Shown: positions 25,772 through 36,140 of the stretch, piece by piece
How the letters are laid out: each line of letters opens with the position of its first letter
How positions within the stretch are numbered: position 1 is the stretch's first letter
Source: Chlamydia trachomatis
Lineage (GTDB): Bacteria; Chlamydiota; Chlamydiia; Chlamydiales; 2-12-FULL-49-11
Length of the DNA stretch: 64,000 bases
Direction of reading: 5' to 3'
NCBI GenBank assembly: GCA_945862365.1
Contig: CAMAXK010000001.1
Coordinates: forward strand, 84,643 to 148,642
The notes under the pieces: generated by a model
Databases searched by the model: none
What the model was told of the DNA's origin: nothing
What the model saw: the letters and a program-made list of their open reading frames with translations, nothing else
Made by a program: the position numbers and the translations under genes

Positions 25772-27514
25772 CTATACGTTAAAAAGAATTCGAATTTCGG
25801 GATTCATACTTTCGTCTCTTTGAAATTGTACCAAATCCTCATCTGTAATGCCAAAATCACCTTTACATCTAAGAATTGCATCTATTTTACGACGCCCCTC
25901 AGCGGTAAGTGGGTTTTCTCTAACAATTGATGATAGATCTTTTAAAACCTCAAGCTTCACACCTTCATCTAATATTTCAATATCCTTGAATGCTGTGATG
26001 ATATTTAGGTTAACCCTTAAAGTATCTATAATAAGCCTATATTTTTCCCCTGCATCAACCAGAGCTATTTCATCTGAAAAAAGCTGAATCATTTTTTCTA
26101 AAATTCCTGCATGTTCCATTTTTATAGCAAGATCGGAAATCCCATAAAGCAATAATTCCTCCCCTTCTTTGAGAAAATCGACTATTTTCGGTAAATTTAA
26201 TAAATTATTAATATGATCAATGGAGTTAGTTTCTATGAAGTAAGTAAGAGCGCGACATATATCCTCTCCCAATAAATATTCTTCATTTTCTTTGATATAA
26301 GTAACCAAACCTTCTTTATAACCTATCATTTCAGTCCTTTTCATCACTGAATCGAAGGTGCCTTTGTCAGGATAATCTGAAAAAGGGGATAAATGATAAA
26401 TTCTTGGTAAATGCTCTGTATTTTCTATTAGACTATTTTCCGTTATATAGTGCTTGTTAGTTGATGGATCTATTTTTCTATTTCTTGGATCCCCAATTGT
26501 TCTTAATTCAGCCCCATTAGTCCATGGATTAGATCTGTCCATCTCTTCTGGATAGGTAATCCCCTTTACATCATCTGTTCGATGAATTAGCTCATGAAAA
26601 ATAGCTGTCATTGTAGGCAATTTTATATTTACTACCTCTTGCTCAGTATATCCCAAGAAATTACTAACTTGATTATTTAATGTAATATCTAAATATCTTG
26701 GGGCTCCATCTCCAGAGTTTGGGTAATATGAATTAGACTGACCTTGATTAACCCGAACATTTTGACCATAATCTATAATTTCCTTAGCTAACTCTCTACC
26801 CACTGGAAATGTTAATACTTTTTCCATATCAAACTTAACTTTTTCATTAAAATCTGATGAATTATTGGTTAGATCCAAATAGCCGTCATTGGCATCCAAA
26901 AGACCATCCCTCAATTCATTCATCCGTTTAAGGAGATCTTCGCTAACGACATTGACACCCAGACCTTCTGGTAAAGCATCACCCCTCAAACAAACAACCC
27001 CGTGTCTTTTAAACACAGAATCTTCCACTATATTTTCCCTGCCGATGATCTCCTCTACCCCTTTTCTAATAGTTTCTAATCCTAGGTTATTGGTTACATT
27101 GTAAATCCCTCTTCTTCCAGCCTCTGTCATCAAATTGAAAACTCTTTCAATACGTGGATCTGCCCCTTTTAATCGCTCCACTCTACCTTTCAATGAATTA
27201 AAAGTGTTTTGCATTTTTGAAAACTTTAATTCTTTTTCAAATGAGTTTTGTACAAATCCTTTAATTAGATATTCATTTTTATATTGAAATTGATTAGTCT
27301 CTGCGTTACCATAAATCTCAGAAAATCCATTTAATTCATGAGCAACCCTTAAAATTTCGCAAGCAATAGAGGTAACTTTATGTCTTAGGGTTTCATCTGT
27401 TGCATCAGCTCCCCCACCTAATTGAGTAGAGGGTCTTAAATTTAATAACTCACATGTTGGTGATTCAGCTGCTGCAACTGAACTCATAGTTGAATGCTGA
27501 TAAGCTATAGTCAT
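25772..27514 (-). CDS. Candidate zinc metalloprotease effector (M91/NleD-like)
   Basis: A 580-residue protein without signal peptide. It contains the zinc-protease motif HExxH at His307-Glu308-Leu-Ile-His311 ('AIFHELIHRTDD'), then 'NGAELRTIGD' (Glu336 a candidate third ligand) and 'YITENSLIEN' (Glu359-Asn360). This order (HELxH, E-(L/A)-RT-(I/V)-G, (I/S)-T/S-EN) is how I remember peptidase family M91, the NleD/HopH1 type III effectors that cleave host kinases. Residues 1-170 and the helical C-terminus (~400-580) are unassigned. It stands alone between a small basic gene and the divergent rpiA. The HExxH is seen directly; the effector role is inference. Confidence 0.68.
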   Translation of the reverse strand: MTIAYQHSTMSSVAAAESPTCELLNLRPSTQLGGGADATDETLRHKVTSIACEILRVAHELNGFSEIYGNAETNQFQYKNEYLIKGFVQNSFEKELKFSKMQNTFNSLKGRVERLKGADPRIERVFNLMTEAGRRGIYNVTNNLGLETIRKGVEEIIGRENIVEDSVFKRHGVVCLRGDALPEGLGVNVVSEDLLKRMNELRDGLLDANDGYLDLTNNSSDFNEKVKFDMEKVLTFPVGRELAKEIIDYGQNVRVNQGQSNSYYPNSGDGAPRYLDITLNNQVSNFLGYTEQEVVNIKLPTMTAIFHELIHRTDDVKGITYPEEMDRSNPWTNGAELRTIGDPRNRKIDPSTNKHYITENSLIENTEHLPRIYHLSPFSDYPDKGTFDSVMKRTEMIGYKEGLVTYIKENEEYLLGEDICRALTYFIETNSIDHINNLLNLPKIVDFLKEGEELLLYGISDLAIKMEHAGILEKMIQLFSDEIALVDAGEKYRLIIDTLRVNLNIITAFKDIEILDEGVKLEVLKDLSSIVRENPLTAEGRRKIDAILRCKGDFGITDEDLVQFQRDESMNPEIRILFNV

Positions 27515-27719
27515 AAAAGACCTTGGTAATTTAATTACCTTATATATTTATAACATAATTATACCATAAATAGGGATAGATTTCAAATATTAATATAATA
27601 ATAGTTTGTAACCGACAAATTATGAGTGAGTTATGTTTTTGTGTATGGAAAAGCCATTGCCCTCTTGATTTGAATCATTCGATCCTTCATCTTATAATTA
27701 TAAGTTTGGTTAGGGTGAA

Positions 27720-28400
27720 ATGAACGAACAGGTAAAGATAGCTGCTGCAAAAGAGGCTGTTAAATACGTTAAAGATCGAAGTGTTATTGGGATAGGTACA
27801 GGGTCCACGGTAAAGCCCTTTATTGAACTTTTGAACCAACGCGTAGAAAGTGAGGGATTAACCCTTTCTGCCGCCCCAACCTCGAATAAATCAAGGGATG
27901 CGCTCCATAAGAGTATAATTATTATAGGGTTAGATCTTTCAACAACTATAGATTTAACAGTGGATGGGGCAGATAGGGTAAACAGAGGCTTTGATATGAT
28001 CAAAGGTGGTGGAGGCGCCCTTTTAAGAGAAAAGTATGTGGCTCTAAACTCTAAGAAGAACATCACGATTATTGATGAGACAAAAATTTCCTCCCCATTA
28101 GGGGGTTATCCTTTACCTGTTGAAATTGTTCCCTTTGGGGTGAGTGCTACCCTTAAAAGGTTAAAGGCTACAGGCTTTGATGGATCCCTTCGCATGCGGG
28201 GGGATAAACCCTTTATCACCGATGGAGGTAACTACATCTATGATATTGATCTTAAAGGACCCATAATTGACCCAGAGGGTATGCATTTAGTATTAAAGAC
28301 AATTTCTGGAGTGATTGAAACAGGACTCTTTCTTAAAACATCGGATATAATAATCATTGGCAAAAATGATCTATCTGTAGATGTTTGGGTTAAACCCTGA
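27720..28400 (+). CDS. rpiA: Ribose-5-phosphate isomerase A
   Basis: Interconverts ribose-5-phosphate and ribulose-5-phosphate in the pentose phosphate pathway. The 226-residue length is normal. Phosphate-binding 'GIGTGSTVKPFIELL' (residue ~20), 'TVDGADRV' with the catalytic Asp residues, and 'KGGGGALLREK' with the catalytic Glu/Lys are all present. The gene downstream begins 24 bp later on the same strand. Confidence 0.95.
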   Translation: MNEQVKIAAAKEAVKYVKDRSVIGIGTGSTVKPFIELLNQRVESEGLTLSAAPTSNKSRDALHKSIIIIGLDLSTTIDLTVDGADRVNRGFDMIKGGGGALLREKYVALNSKKNITIIDETKISSPLGGYPLPVEIVPFGVSATLKRLKATGFDGSLRMRGDKPFITDGGNYIYDIDLKGPIIDPEGMHLVLKTISGVIETGLFLKTSDIIIIGKNDLSVDVWVKP

Positions 28401-28424
28401 ATTTCTGGTTAAAAGGAAAACATC

Positions 28425-28835
28425 ATGTCAGATAAAATGCAAAAAGTCTCATTTTCTAAGATATTACAAAGCAAGAACTACAGTGCTTTTATCCTGCGCT
28501 CTGGTCAAAAGGAATTTGCTATTTATACGGTCCCATCAACAGGGCTTCATATAGAAAACATCTTAGAAAATTCCCCAAGACGTCCCCAAACTCATACATT
28601 TATAGACACAGTATTCTCAGGATTTGACATTTCCATCAAAAAAGTCCTTTTAACAGATATAAAAGATAACATTTACTATGCAACCATTCTACTTTCAAAA
28701 AAATCTGGGGAAATAGAGGATATCCTTGAAATTGACGCACGCCCTTCAGATGCCTTACTCCTTGCCCTTAAGCACGACACAGAAGTGCTTTGCTCTCAAA
28801 AAGTTTTGGATGAATCCCCTTCGTATATCGATTAG
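28425..28835 (+). CDS. Bifunctional-nuclease (BFN, DUF151) family protein
   Basis: A 136-residue protein of the BFN family. The conserved stretches 'FILRSGQKEFAIYT', 'YYATILLSK' and especially 'EIDARPSDALLLALKHDTEVLC' match the family signature (IDARPSDAIALA). Ribosome site AAAAGGAAAA precedes the ATG. Bacterial members have been reported to have nuclease activity, but the function in this organism is unknown. It follows rpiA, probably in one transcript. Confidence 0.85.
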   Translation: MSDKMQKVSFSKILQSKNYSAFILRSGQKEFAIYTVPSTGLHIENILENSPRRPQTHTFIDTVFSGFDISIKKVLLTDIKDNIYYATILLSKKSGEIEDILEIDARPSDALLLALKHDTEVLCSQKVLDESPSYID

Positions 28836-28964
28836 ACATCTTGCATCGCTATTGCTTTTTTACGATCTAATCCAGATTTGATTTCCTTCAATGAAATGAC
28901 TTTGATGACATTTAATCTCCATCCAATAACATAAGTCCTGTAAATGCTGTGGCAGCTTCCCCTG

Positions 28965-29513
28965 TGATCATCAACAGCAAATATCATATACTTGCTCACA
29001 GCGGTAAAGAGCCACACTCTTTGTGTGATTGCAAGCGGCCGCTTTACTAGCAGCGTAGACAGCTACTACAGGAATCCAAATAATACCAGATCTAGAAGAG
29101 ATATTGACTATTGAGCCTTTAGCATGTTTCATTTTTTGAATAGCTTTCTGACAACCAAGAAAGACACCATCAGAATTGACTGCCCCGATTTTTCTTTAGC
29201 TATCCAAAGAGGCGTTCTCTGGGTCTTGAAACCCAAATCCTTCTTGAAACCCCGTAATACCGGCATTATTGACTAGAATGTCTAAATGTTTCTTTTCTTT
29301 AATAATCTCTTGTATTGCTGTATCCTAATCATTTTCATTTTGAACATCCAAATGTAGATACTGAGCCTGAAAGCCAATTCCATGCGCTGTTTTTGTCCCT
29401 AAATCATCGTTAATATCTGAGACGAAACAAAAGCACCTTTTTTAGCAAATAGTTCGACACACACCTTTCTTATTCCTTGAGCAGCTTCAGTGATGAGAGC
29501 TGTTTTTCCGGCT
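28965..29513 (-). pseudogene. Decayed short-chain dehydrogenase/reductase (SDR)
   Basis: On the minus strand the remains of a classical SDR can be read in order: 'LAGKTALITEAAQGI' (cofactor-binding start, with one Gly lost), 'GFQAQYLHLDVQNEND', 'HLDILVNNAGITGFQ' (NNAG motif), 'GSIVNISSRSGI', and 'VYAASKAAACNHTKSVALY' holding the YxxxK catalytic pair. At least one frameshift (near 29420) and two in-frame stops (after QNEND and after ASLDS) break the gene, and the C-terminal portion is scrambled. It lies immediately downstream of the DUF1016 gene. A dead copy of an acquired SDR gene. Confidence 0.8.
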
Positions 29514-29529
29514 AATCTATGTGCTATAC

Positions 29530-30639
29530 TTAAATTTCCTTCTTCTTTTTGACTTTTTTTGCCCTCGAGCTTGGGATGGCACTTAGCTCAGCTTCAATCT
29601 CATCAAGTGTTGGAAGTTGCCCTTCTAGTTTTTTAGGTAGGGTTGAAACGATTTTTGTCTCATATTCAGCTACTCCCATAGGCTTGTGAATATCTCGAAG
29701 CGCATATTCTGCGATGAAATTGTCTTTGCTTTTGCAAATCAAAATGCCAATGGTTGGGTTATCCGTAGGATGTTTCATGAGATCGTCAACAGCGGATAAA
29801 TAAAAGTTCATCTTACCCGCAAACTCAGGCTTAAAATCAACCGCCTTGAGCTCAATTACAACAAAACATCTGAGCTTCAAATGATAAAATAGTAGGTCGA
29901 TATAGAAGTCTTTGTTACCTACTACCAAATTAACTTGTCTGCCAACAAATGAAAATCCCTGACCTAATTCAGAAAGAAATTTTTCAACGTGCCCGAGCAA
30001 TCCTTCTTCTAGATCTTTTTCAATGTGCTCTCTAGCCAGCTCAAGAAAATCAAAGTTATAAGGATCTTTTAGGGTATCATGAGCTAACCGTGAATGTGGA
30101 TCGGGCAGCCTATCCTGAAAATTGGTAATGGCTTTGCCATGTCTCTTATAGGTTTTTATTTTAATAGAGTCTACTAGAGCATTGCGAGACCATCCTTCCT
30201 GAATAACCATATTGACATACCAAAGGCGTTCATCCAAAGACTTAACTCCCTCGAAAATAGCTATGTTATGACCCCATGGGATGTTGAAAATGGGTAGATC
30301 TTCTAATTTACCCACAGCTTGTGGGGAAATTGAATATGCCCGGTAAAATGCCCTCATTCTACCCATGTTTGTCTTGGAAAACCCTTCGATCCCTGGAAAT
30401 TCATTCTGGATATCCCTTGCAACTCTATCTATGACGCCAGAACCCCAACCATCCTTCTCCTGCCTTTCAACGATTTCTCGTCCTATATCCCAGTATAGTC
30501 GAATCAGTTCTCGATTCACTGCTAACGCAGCTTTGAATTGAGCGGATCGTATTTTTTTCTTAAGTTGTGTCACGAACTTGGCATAATCAGTGGGAATAAT
30601 GCTTTGCCGTTTGGAAACAGTCTTCTTATTTTTCGTCAT
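29530..30639 (-). CDS. DUF1016/YhcG-type PDDEXK nuclease domain protein
   Basis: A 369-residue protein. The N-terminal helical DUF1016 part ('AALAVNRELIRLYWDIGREI', 'NMGRMRAFYRAY') is followed by a PD-(D/E)XK nuclease core in the C-terminal third: 'DFYIDLLFYHLKLRCFVVIELKAVDF' includes the Asp and the Glu-x-Lys of the active site. Such genes are widespread on mobile islands next to restriction systems. Codon use (more GC than neighbours, e.g. around 30100-30400) and the adjacent dead SDR gene suggest horizontal arrival. No restriction genes are in the window. Complete, so possibly active. Confidence 0.85.
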   Translation of the reverse strand: MTKNKKTVSKRQSIIPTDYAKFVTQLKKKIRSAQFKAALAVNRELIRLYWDIGREIVERQEKDGWGSGVIDRVARDIQNEFPGIEGFSKTNMGRMRAFYRAYSISPQAVGKLEDLPIFNIPWGHNIAIFEGVKSLDERLWYVNMVIQEGWSRNALVDSIKIKTYKRHGKAITNFQDRLPDPHSRLAHDTLKDPYNFDFLELAREHIEKDLEEGLLGHVEKFLSELGQGFSFVGRQVNLVVGNKDFYIDLLFYHLKLRCFVVIELKAVDFKPEFAGKMNFYLSAVDDLMKHPTDNPTIGILICKSKDNFIAEYALRDIHKPMGVAEYETKIVSTLPKKLEGQLPTLDEIEAELSAIPSSRAKKVKKKKEI

Positions 30640-31059
30640 TTTAGGTTCTCTTACTTAGTCTTTTTATTTGCCAAGACACAAGGCTCTGATTGAGACACAA
30701 ACTCTCTATAGACCTCAGCTCACAAGCATTACAAATTATACTTGAAGAGAGGTAAAAACTAAATAGTTTTATGGCAGTTTCACCCAGTCGATTGCGTAGT
30801 GTATCTTTGGTAAAGCATTTTTGGCAGAGCCTTATTGATATCTGCAAAGGTTGAAGAGAAACAAGCTCCCTAAAAATTAAACAACAAACTCCCCCTTATA
30901 CTGAAAAATTAAATAGGAATTAAAAGGGCATGTAAATTTTTTGGCAATTTTTTTAAAAATCTTTCTTTAGGGCGATTTCAATAGACGTAAATAGTTACGG
31001 CATAGGCAATCTTTAACTTTGTAAGCATCTGCCCCCCACTACTTCCCTTCTTGCATTGA
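30640..31059. other. Intergenic region without a recognised gene
   Basis: About 420 bp between the DUF1016 gene and ptsH. A 68-codon frame at 30641-30847 (minus) has an odd Cys/Ser/Leu composition and no ribosome site, and I do not recognise it. The rest is AT-rich with several A/T runs. It may be decayed DNA from the same acquired segment. Confidence 0.5.
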
Positions 31060-31344
31060 TTAATATTTCATGTGGAATTTTTTTTCAGCAAGGTCAAGAA
31101 GGGTTTTGATGCACTCTTTTGCATCCTCCCCTGTTACTTCCACATTAACAGTGGCGCCACACTCTGCAGCAAGCATCATAATACCTAGCAATGATTTACC
31201 ATTAACGGTTAACTCACCATATTGAAGGGTGATGTTTGACTTAAATTTTGCCAAACATTTTACAATTTCAGTTGCAGGTCTTGTGTGTAGTCCTTTGTCA
31301 TTTTTGACTACGAAGGATTTTTTGATCGTTTTTTTTACTGTCAT
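31060..31344 (-). CDS. ptsH: Phosphocarrier protein HPr
   Basis: Phosphate relay protein of the PEP-sugar phosphotransferase system. The 94 residues have the active-site His in 'GLHTRPATEIV' and the regulatory Ser in 'NGKSLLGIMML', as in HPr proteins controlled by HPr kinase. It is 30 bp downstream of pepF on the same strand. Chlamydiae keep a partial PTS thought to be regulatory. Confidence 0.92.
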   Translation of the reverse strand: MTVKKTIKKSFVVKNDKGLHTRPATEIVKCLAKFKSNITLQYGELTVNGKSLLGIMMLAAECGATVNVEVTGEDAKECIKTLLDLAEKKFHMKY

Positions 31345-31374
31345 TATATTCCCCTTTACAAAGGCTTATCATTT

Positions 31375-33171
31375 TTACCTCTTTTTCTCATTAATCTCAA
31401 ACTCTTTTTCTAATTTTTCCAGTAGATGAGAAAAAGTTGCCAAGGTTTTTTTGATTGGCTCAGCAGAGGTCATATCTGCACCTGCTTTTTTAAGAATTTC
31501 TATGGAATAATCACTTCCCCCCGCAGCTAAAAATTCCATATAAGGCACTAACCCACCCTTACGTACCTTATCAACAAGAGTTAACGCCGCTGCAATTCCT
31601 GTTGCATATTGATAGACGTAAAAATTGTAATAAAAATGAGGGATACGCAGATACTCTGCTGAAGACTCGTTTGACGATGTGAAATCTTTACCGAAGTATT
31701 TTTTATTCAGGCTACCATAAATTTCCTTCATAGAATCAGGGGTTAAAGGAACATTCTGCTCTGCCATTTCATGAATTTTTAACTCAAAGGAAGCAAATGC
31801 AGTTTGTCTAAAAAATGTAGAGCGTATTGCATCAATTTGTTGATTGATAAGGTAAATTCTCTCTTCCTTTGTCTCTGCTTTATTATAGAGATATTCATAA
31901 GTCAGTTGCTCATTAAAAGTTGAGGCAACCTCTGCCACAAAAATCGTATAAGAGGCATCATGATAGTGCTGCTTCTTATTACTTAAATAAGTATTCATAC
32001 TATGACCTGCCTCGTGAGAAAGGGTAAGAACGTCATTTAACGTACCTTGAAAATTCATGAGTATATAAGGCACTGAGTCGTAGCAACCAGAAGAGTAGGC
32101 GCCACTTCTTTTTCCCTTATTTTCATAAACATCTACCCAACGATCAATCGTTAAACCTTTTCTGAGAGTTTCTTGATACTCTTTTCCCAAAATCGCGACA
32201 GATTCAATCACAATATTACACGCTTCTTCAAATGAGTACTTTTTATCAACAGTATCCACCAAAGGGACCCCAAGGTCGTATGAGTGAAGTTCTTTTACCC
32301 CAAGAATCCTTTTACGCAGAGAAATATAGCGATGAAGAGGCTCAATCCCCTCTTCAACGGCCGTAATTAATTTGTGATAGACAGACAAAGGGATATTATG
32401 TGGTTTTAATGCAGCCTCAAGACAGGATGAATATGAGCGAACGGTTGCATTGAATAGATGATTTTGCACTTGACCATGAATCAATTCAGCTAGTGTATTT
32501 TGAAATGTAAGAAAGGTCTTATGTAGTTTTTCAAACGCGTTTTTCCGAAGCGTTCGATCTTTACTCTTCATAAATTTTCCATAGCTTCCTTGAGTTAAAT
32601 GATGCTCTTTCCCCTCTGCATCGACTACATATCCAAAATCAAGATCAGCATTTGAAAGGGCTGAAAAAGCTCCACTTGCCGTGGTTTGCATACGCGCTGT
32701 TAAAGAAAGGATTTTCTCCTTATCACTTGAAAGAATATGTTCTTTTTGATCTTTCAGCTTTTTTAGATAAAACCGAAATATAGATAATTCCTTGTCTACA
32801 ATCAGCCTTTCAAAATGTTCTGGGTCAATTTGTAAAAGAGATGGCTCTATCCAAGAAGTTGCCGAAGAAAATTTATGATAGACAGCTCTTGCTCGTTCGT
32901 ATCCACCTTTATTCTCTGGACAGGAAACATTTTCATCATGTTTTAAATGAGCATAGGTATAAATTTTTTCAATATTTCTTAAATAGTTAAAGAAATTAGT
33001 TAAAGTATTTTTTACTTCTTTTGCATTTGAAAACTGAACCTGTTTAAAGGCCTTAAAATCTTCTTCAGCATCTTCAAATGCCTTTTTTAAAGCCCTTTCC
33101 CAATCTGCTCTTTCCTTATATAAAGTTGTTAAATCCCATTTATCCTTTTCCTTAACTTCATCACGGCTCAT
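31375..33171 (-). CDS. pepF: Oligoendopeptidase F
   Basis: Cytosolic M3 zinc peptidase that cuts short peptides. The 598-residue length is normal; the HExxH motif is in 'LSHEAGHSMNTYLS' near residue 386, with the downstream Glu in 'FVAEVASTFNEQ'. It faces away from groES-groEL, the same three-gene neighbourhood as in C. trachomatis. Confidence 0.95.
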   Translation of the reverse strand: MSRDEVKEKDKWDLTTLYKERADWERALKKAFEDAEEDFKAFKQVQFSNAKEVKNTLTNFFNYLRNIEKIYTYAHLKHDENVSCPENKGGYERARAVYHKFSSATSWIEPSLLQIDPEHFERLIVDKELSIFRFYLKKLKDQKEHILSSDKEKILSLTARMQTTASGAFSALSNADLDFGYVVDAEGKEHHLTQGSYGKFMKSKDRTLRKNAFEKLHKTFLTFQNTLAELIHGQVQNHLFNATVRSYSSCLEAALKPHNIPLSVYHKLITAVEEGIEPLHRYISLRKRILGVKELHSYDLGVPLVDTVDKKYSFEEACNIVIESVAILGKEYQETLRKGLTIDRWVDVYENKGKRSGAYSSGCYDSVPYILMNFQGTLNDVLTLSHEAGHSMNTYLSNKKQHYHDASYTIFVAEVASTFNEQLTYEYLYNKAETKEERIYLINQQIDAIRSTFFRQTAFASFELKIHEMAEQNVPLTPDSMKEIYGSLNKKYFGKDFTSSNESSAEYLRIPHFYYNFYVYQYATGIAAALTLVDKVRKGGLVPYMEFLAAGGSDYSIEILKKAGADMTSAEPIKKTLATFSHLLEKLEKEFEINEKKR

Positions 33172-33244
33172 AGCAAATCTCCTTGTGTTACTAAATAGTA
33201 TACTGTTTTAAGAAATGATTAAAAGTAGTAAAAAATTATTTGTT

Positions 33245-33271
33245 TTAGCAGTTGGTAAAAAAAACTGCTAA
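33245..33271. promoter_or_regulatory. Variant CIRCE operator (HrcA binding site) upstream of groES
   Basis: TTAGCAGTT (33245-33253), a 9-nt spacer, then AACTGCTAA (33263-33271): a perfect 9-bp inverted repeat with the exact 9-nt spacing of CIRCE (TTAGCACTC-N9-GAGTGCTAA). Two positions per arm differ from consensus, symmetrically. It sits directly upstream of the groES promoter. HrcA regulation is inferred; hrcA is not in the window. Confidence 0.85.
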
Positions 33272-33276
33272 TTTCC

Positions 33277-33305
33277 TTGATATAAATACAAATATCTTAT
33301 AAAAT
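33277..33305 (+). promoter_or_regulatory. Sigma-70-like promoter of groES-groEL
   Basis: TTGATA at 33277-33282 and TAAAAT at 33300-33305, 17 bp apart. It lies 6 bp after the CIRCE repeat and about 47 bp before the groES ATG. Confidence 0.65.
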
Positions 33306-33351
33306 TATAAACAGATTGGTGAAGACTTTTAAAAAAACAAGGAGAAATCAA

Positions 33352-33657
33352 ATGAGCACAAATACACAAACTAAACTTCGTCCACTTGCGGATAGAATTC
33401 TTGTAAAAAGAGAGAAAACTGAAGAGAAAAGCTTCGGCGGAATTATTCTTCCAGACTCTGCTCAAAAAGGTAGTGATATTGGTATTGTAATTGCAACTGG
33501 CCCTGGAAAAAAAGATGAACATGGAAAAATTATGGCAATGAGCGTTGCTGTCGGAGATAAAATCATGTGGGCTAAATATGGCGGCGAAGAAATTAGTGTA
33601 GATGGGGAAGATTTTCTTATCGTTAAAGAAAACGATGTAATTGCAATTTTAGAATAA
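33352..33657 (+). CDS. groES: Co-chaperonin GroES
   Basis: Heptameric lid of the GroEL folding chamber. The start is ATG 33352, after an AAGGAG site; an in-frame TTG/GTG extension to 33316 overlaps the promoter and is rejected. The 101 residues begin '[13 protein letters not shown]', contain the mobile loop ('[16 protein letters not shown]') and end with 'ENDVIAILE'. groEL follows after 33 bp. Confidence 0.97.
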   Translation: MSTNTQTKLRPLADRILVKREKTEEKSFGGIILPDSAQKGSDIGIVIATGPGKKDEHGKIMAMSVAVGDKIMWAKYGGEEISVDGEDFLIVKENDVIAILE

Positions 33658-35319
<1,662 letters not shown>

Positions 35320-35327
35320 TCTCTATG

Positions 35328-35368
35328 AAAAAAAGGAGGTAGCAGAATGATTGCTACCTCCTTTTTTT
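35328..35368. terminator. Bidirectional rho-independent terminator between groEL and the convergent gene
   Basis: Stem of up to 17 bp: A7 then GGAGGTAGCA (35328-35344) pairs with TGCTACCTCC then T7 (35352-35368), loop of 7 nt. Both strands give a U tract, so it can end both groEL and the minus-strand gene whose stop codon starts at its edge. Confidence 0.92.
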
Positions 35369-36069
35369 TATAAATTCAAGCCAAGATGGTAAATCGCTGA
35401 GGCAAGAAACGTATCAAAAAGATAATTTATCGTCTCTTTTGAAATACTTTCGGGGTCATCCTGATTGGTTACAAGCATACCCACCCAAAGATTATTCCAA
35501 AAATTTGCAATTTGGACATTTGAGACTCCATATTCGTTATAATCACCCATACTCATGGTTGGATCTACATAGCTACCATTTAAATAATCCTGGTATACAA
35601 TATCAAGATTTGCTCTTACTGCATCATACATGACCGTTTCTTCAGCATTAATAACTGAATTAAGTAAATAAACAAAGTTTGCCGCATAGGCGGGATTTAA
35701 GGTCACACCATAACTATTTGCTTTCATATCTCTTTCATACATGTATACATCAAAAAAATAAGTTACCAGAATAATCATAATCATTGATGAATAGCTCGAT
35801 GGTGAATCTACAAGTTCGTAAAAAAGATCATGATTATCTTTATGTAACCCTGTTTGAGAGAGTATGTCCAACACACACTCCATAACTACCATCTTTGCAC
35901 CATCGGTATCAACAGTATCCATAAAGAGAATAAAATCATTCCAATACTCACTGATAGTTGTTGAGGATATTTCTCCATTTGCCAAAATGACTGTTCTTTC
36001 AAGAAAGTCAATAATCGACTGATTAATAGTATTCTTTTTATTATGACCGTAATTAGTATTATCAAGCAT
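35368..36069 (-). CDS. Hypothetical protein, 233 aa, downstream of the Trp-hendecad genes
   Basis: No family recognised. Acidic, Tyr/Asn-rich and helical; one hydrophobic stretch near residues 95-112 ('MIMIILVTYFFDVYMY') could touch a membrane. No signal peptide. It is the last of three minus-strand unknown genes (37977 down to 35368), with short gaps of about 60-70 bp, so a shared transcript is plausible. The terminator adjoins its stop codon. Composition resembles the 860-residue protein at 51877-54459 (both Ser/Asn/Thr/Leu-rich, Cys-poor), a weak hint of common origin. Confidence 0.6.
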   Translation of the reverse strand: MLDNTNYGHNKKNTINQSIIDFLERTVILANGEISSTTISEYWNDFILFMDTVDTDGAKMVVMECVLDILSQTGLHKDNHDLFYELVDSPSSYSSMIMIILVTYFFDVYMYERDMKANSYGVTLNPAYAANFVYLLNSVINAEETVMYDAVRANLDIVYQDYLNGSYVDPTMSMGDYNEYGVSNVQIANFWNNLWVGMLVTNQDDPESISKETINYLFDTFLASAIYHLGLNL

Positions 36070-36140
36070 ATTATGATTCCTATTTTTTATTTTATTATAT
36101 AATTTACACCTAATTCACACGTAAATGGTTGAATGTAAAT

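Noticed and set aside
28832..29017. 61-codon minus-strand frame
   Set aside because: Falls in the decayed C-terminal part of the SDR pseudogene; GTG start, no ribosome site.
30641..30847. 68-codon minus-strand frame
   Set aside because: No ribosome site, unusual composition, no recognised similarity; listed only within the intergenic entry.
33316..33351. Upstream extension of groES
   Set aside because: Covers the ribosome site; family N-terminus begins at 33352.
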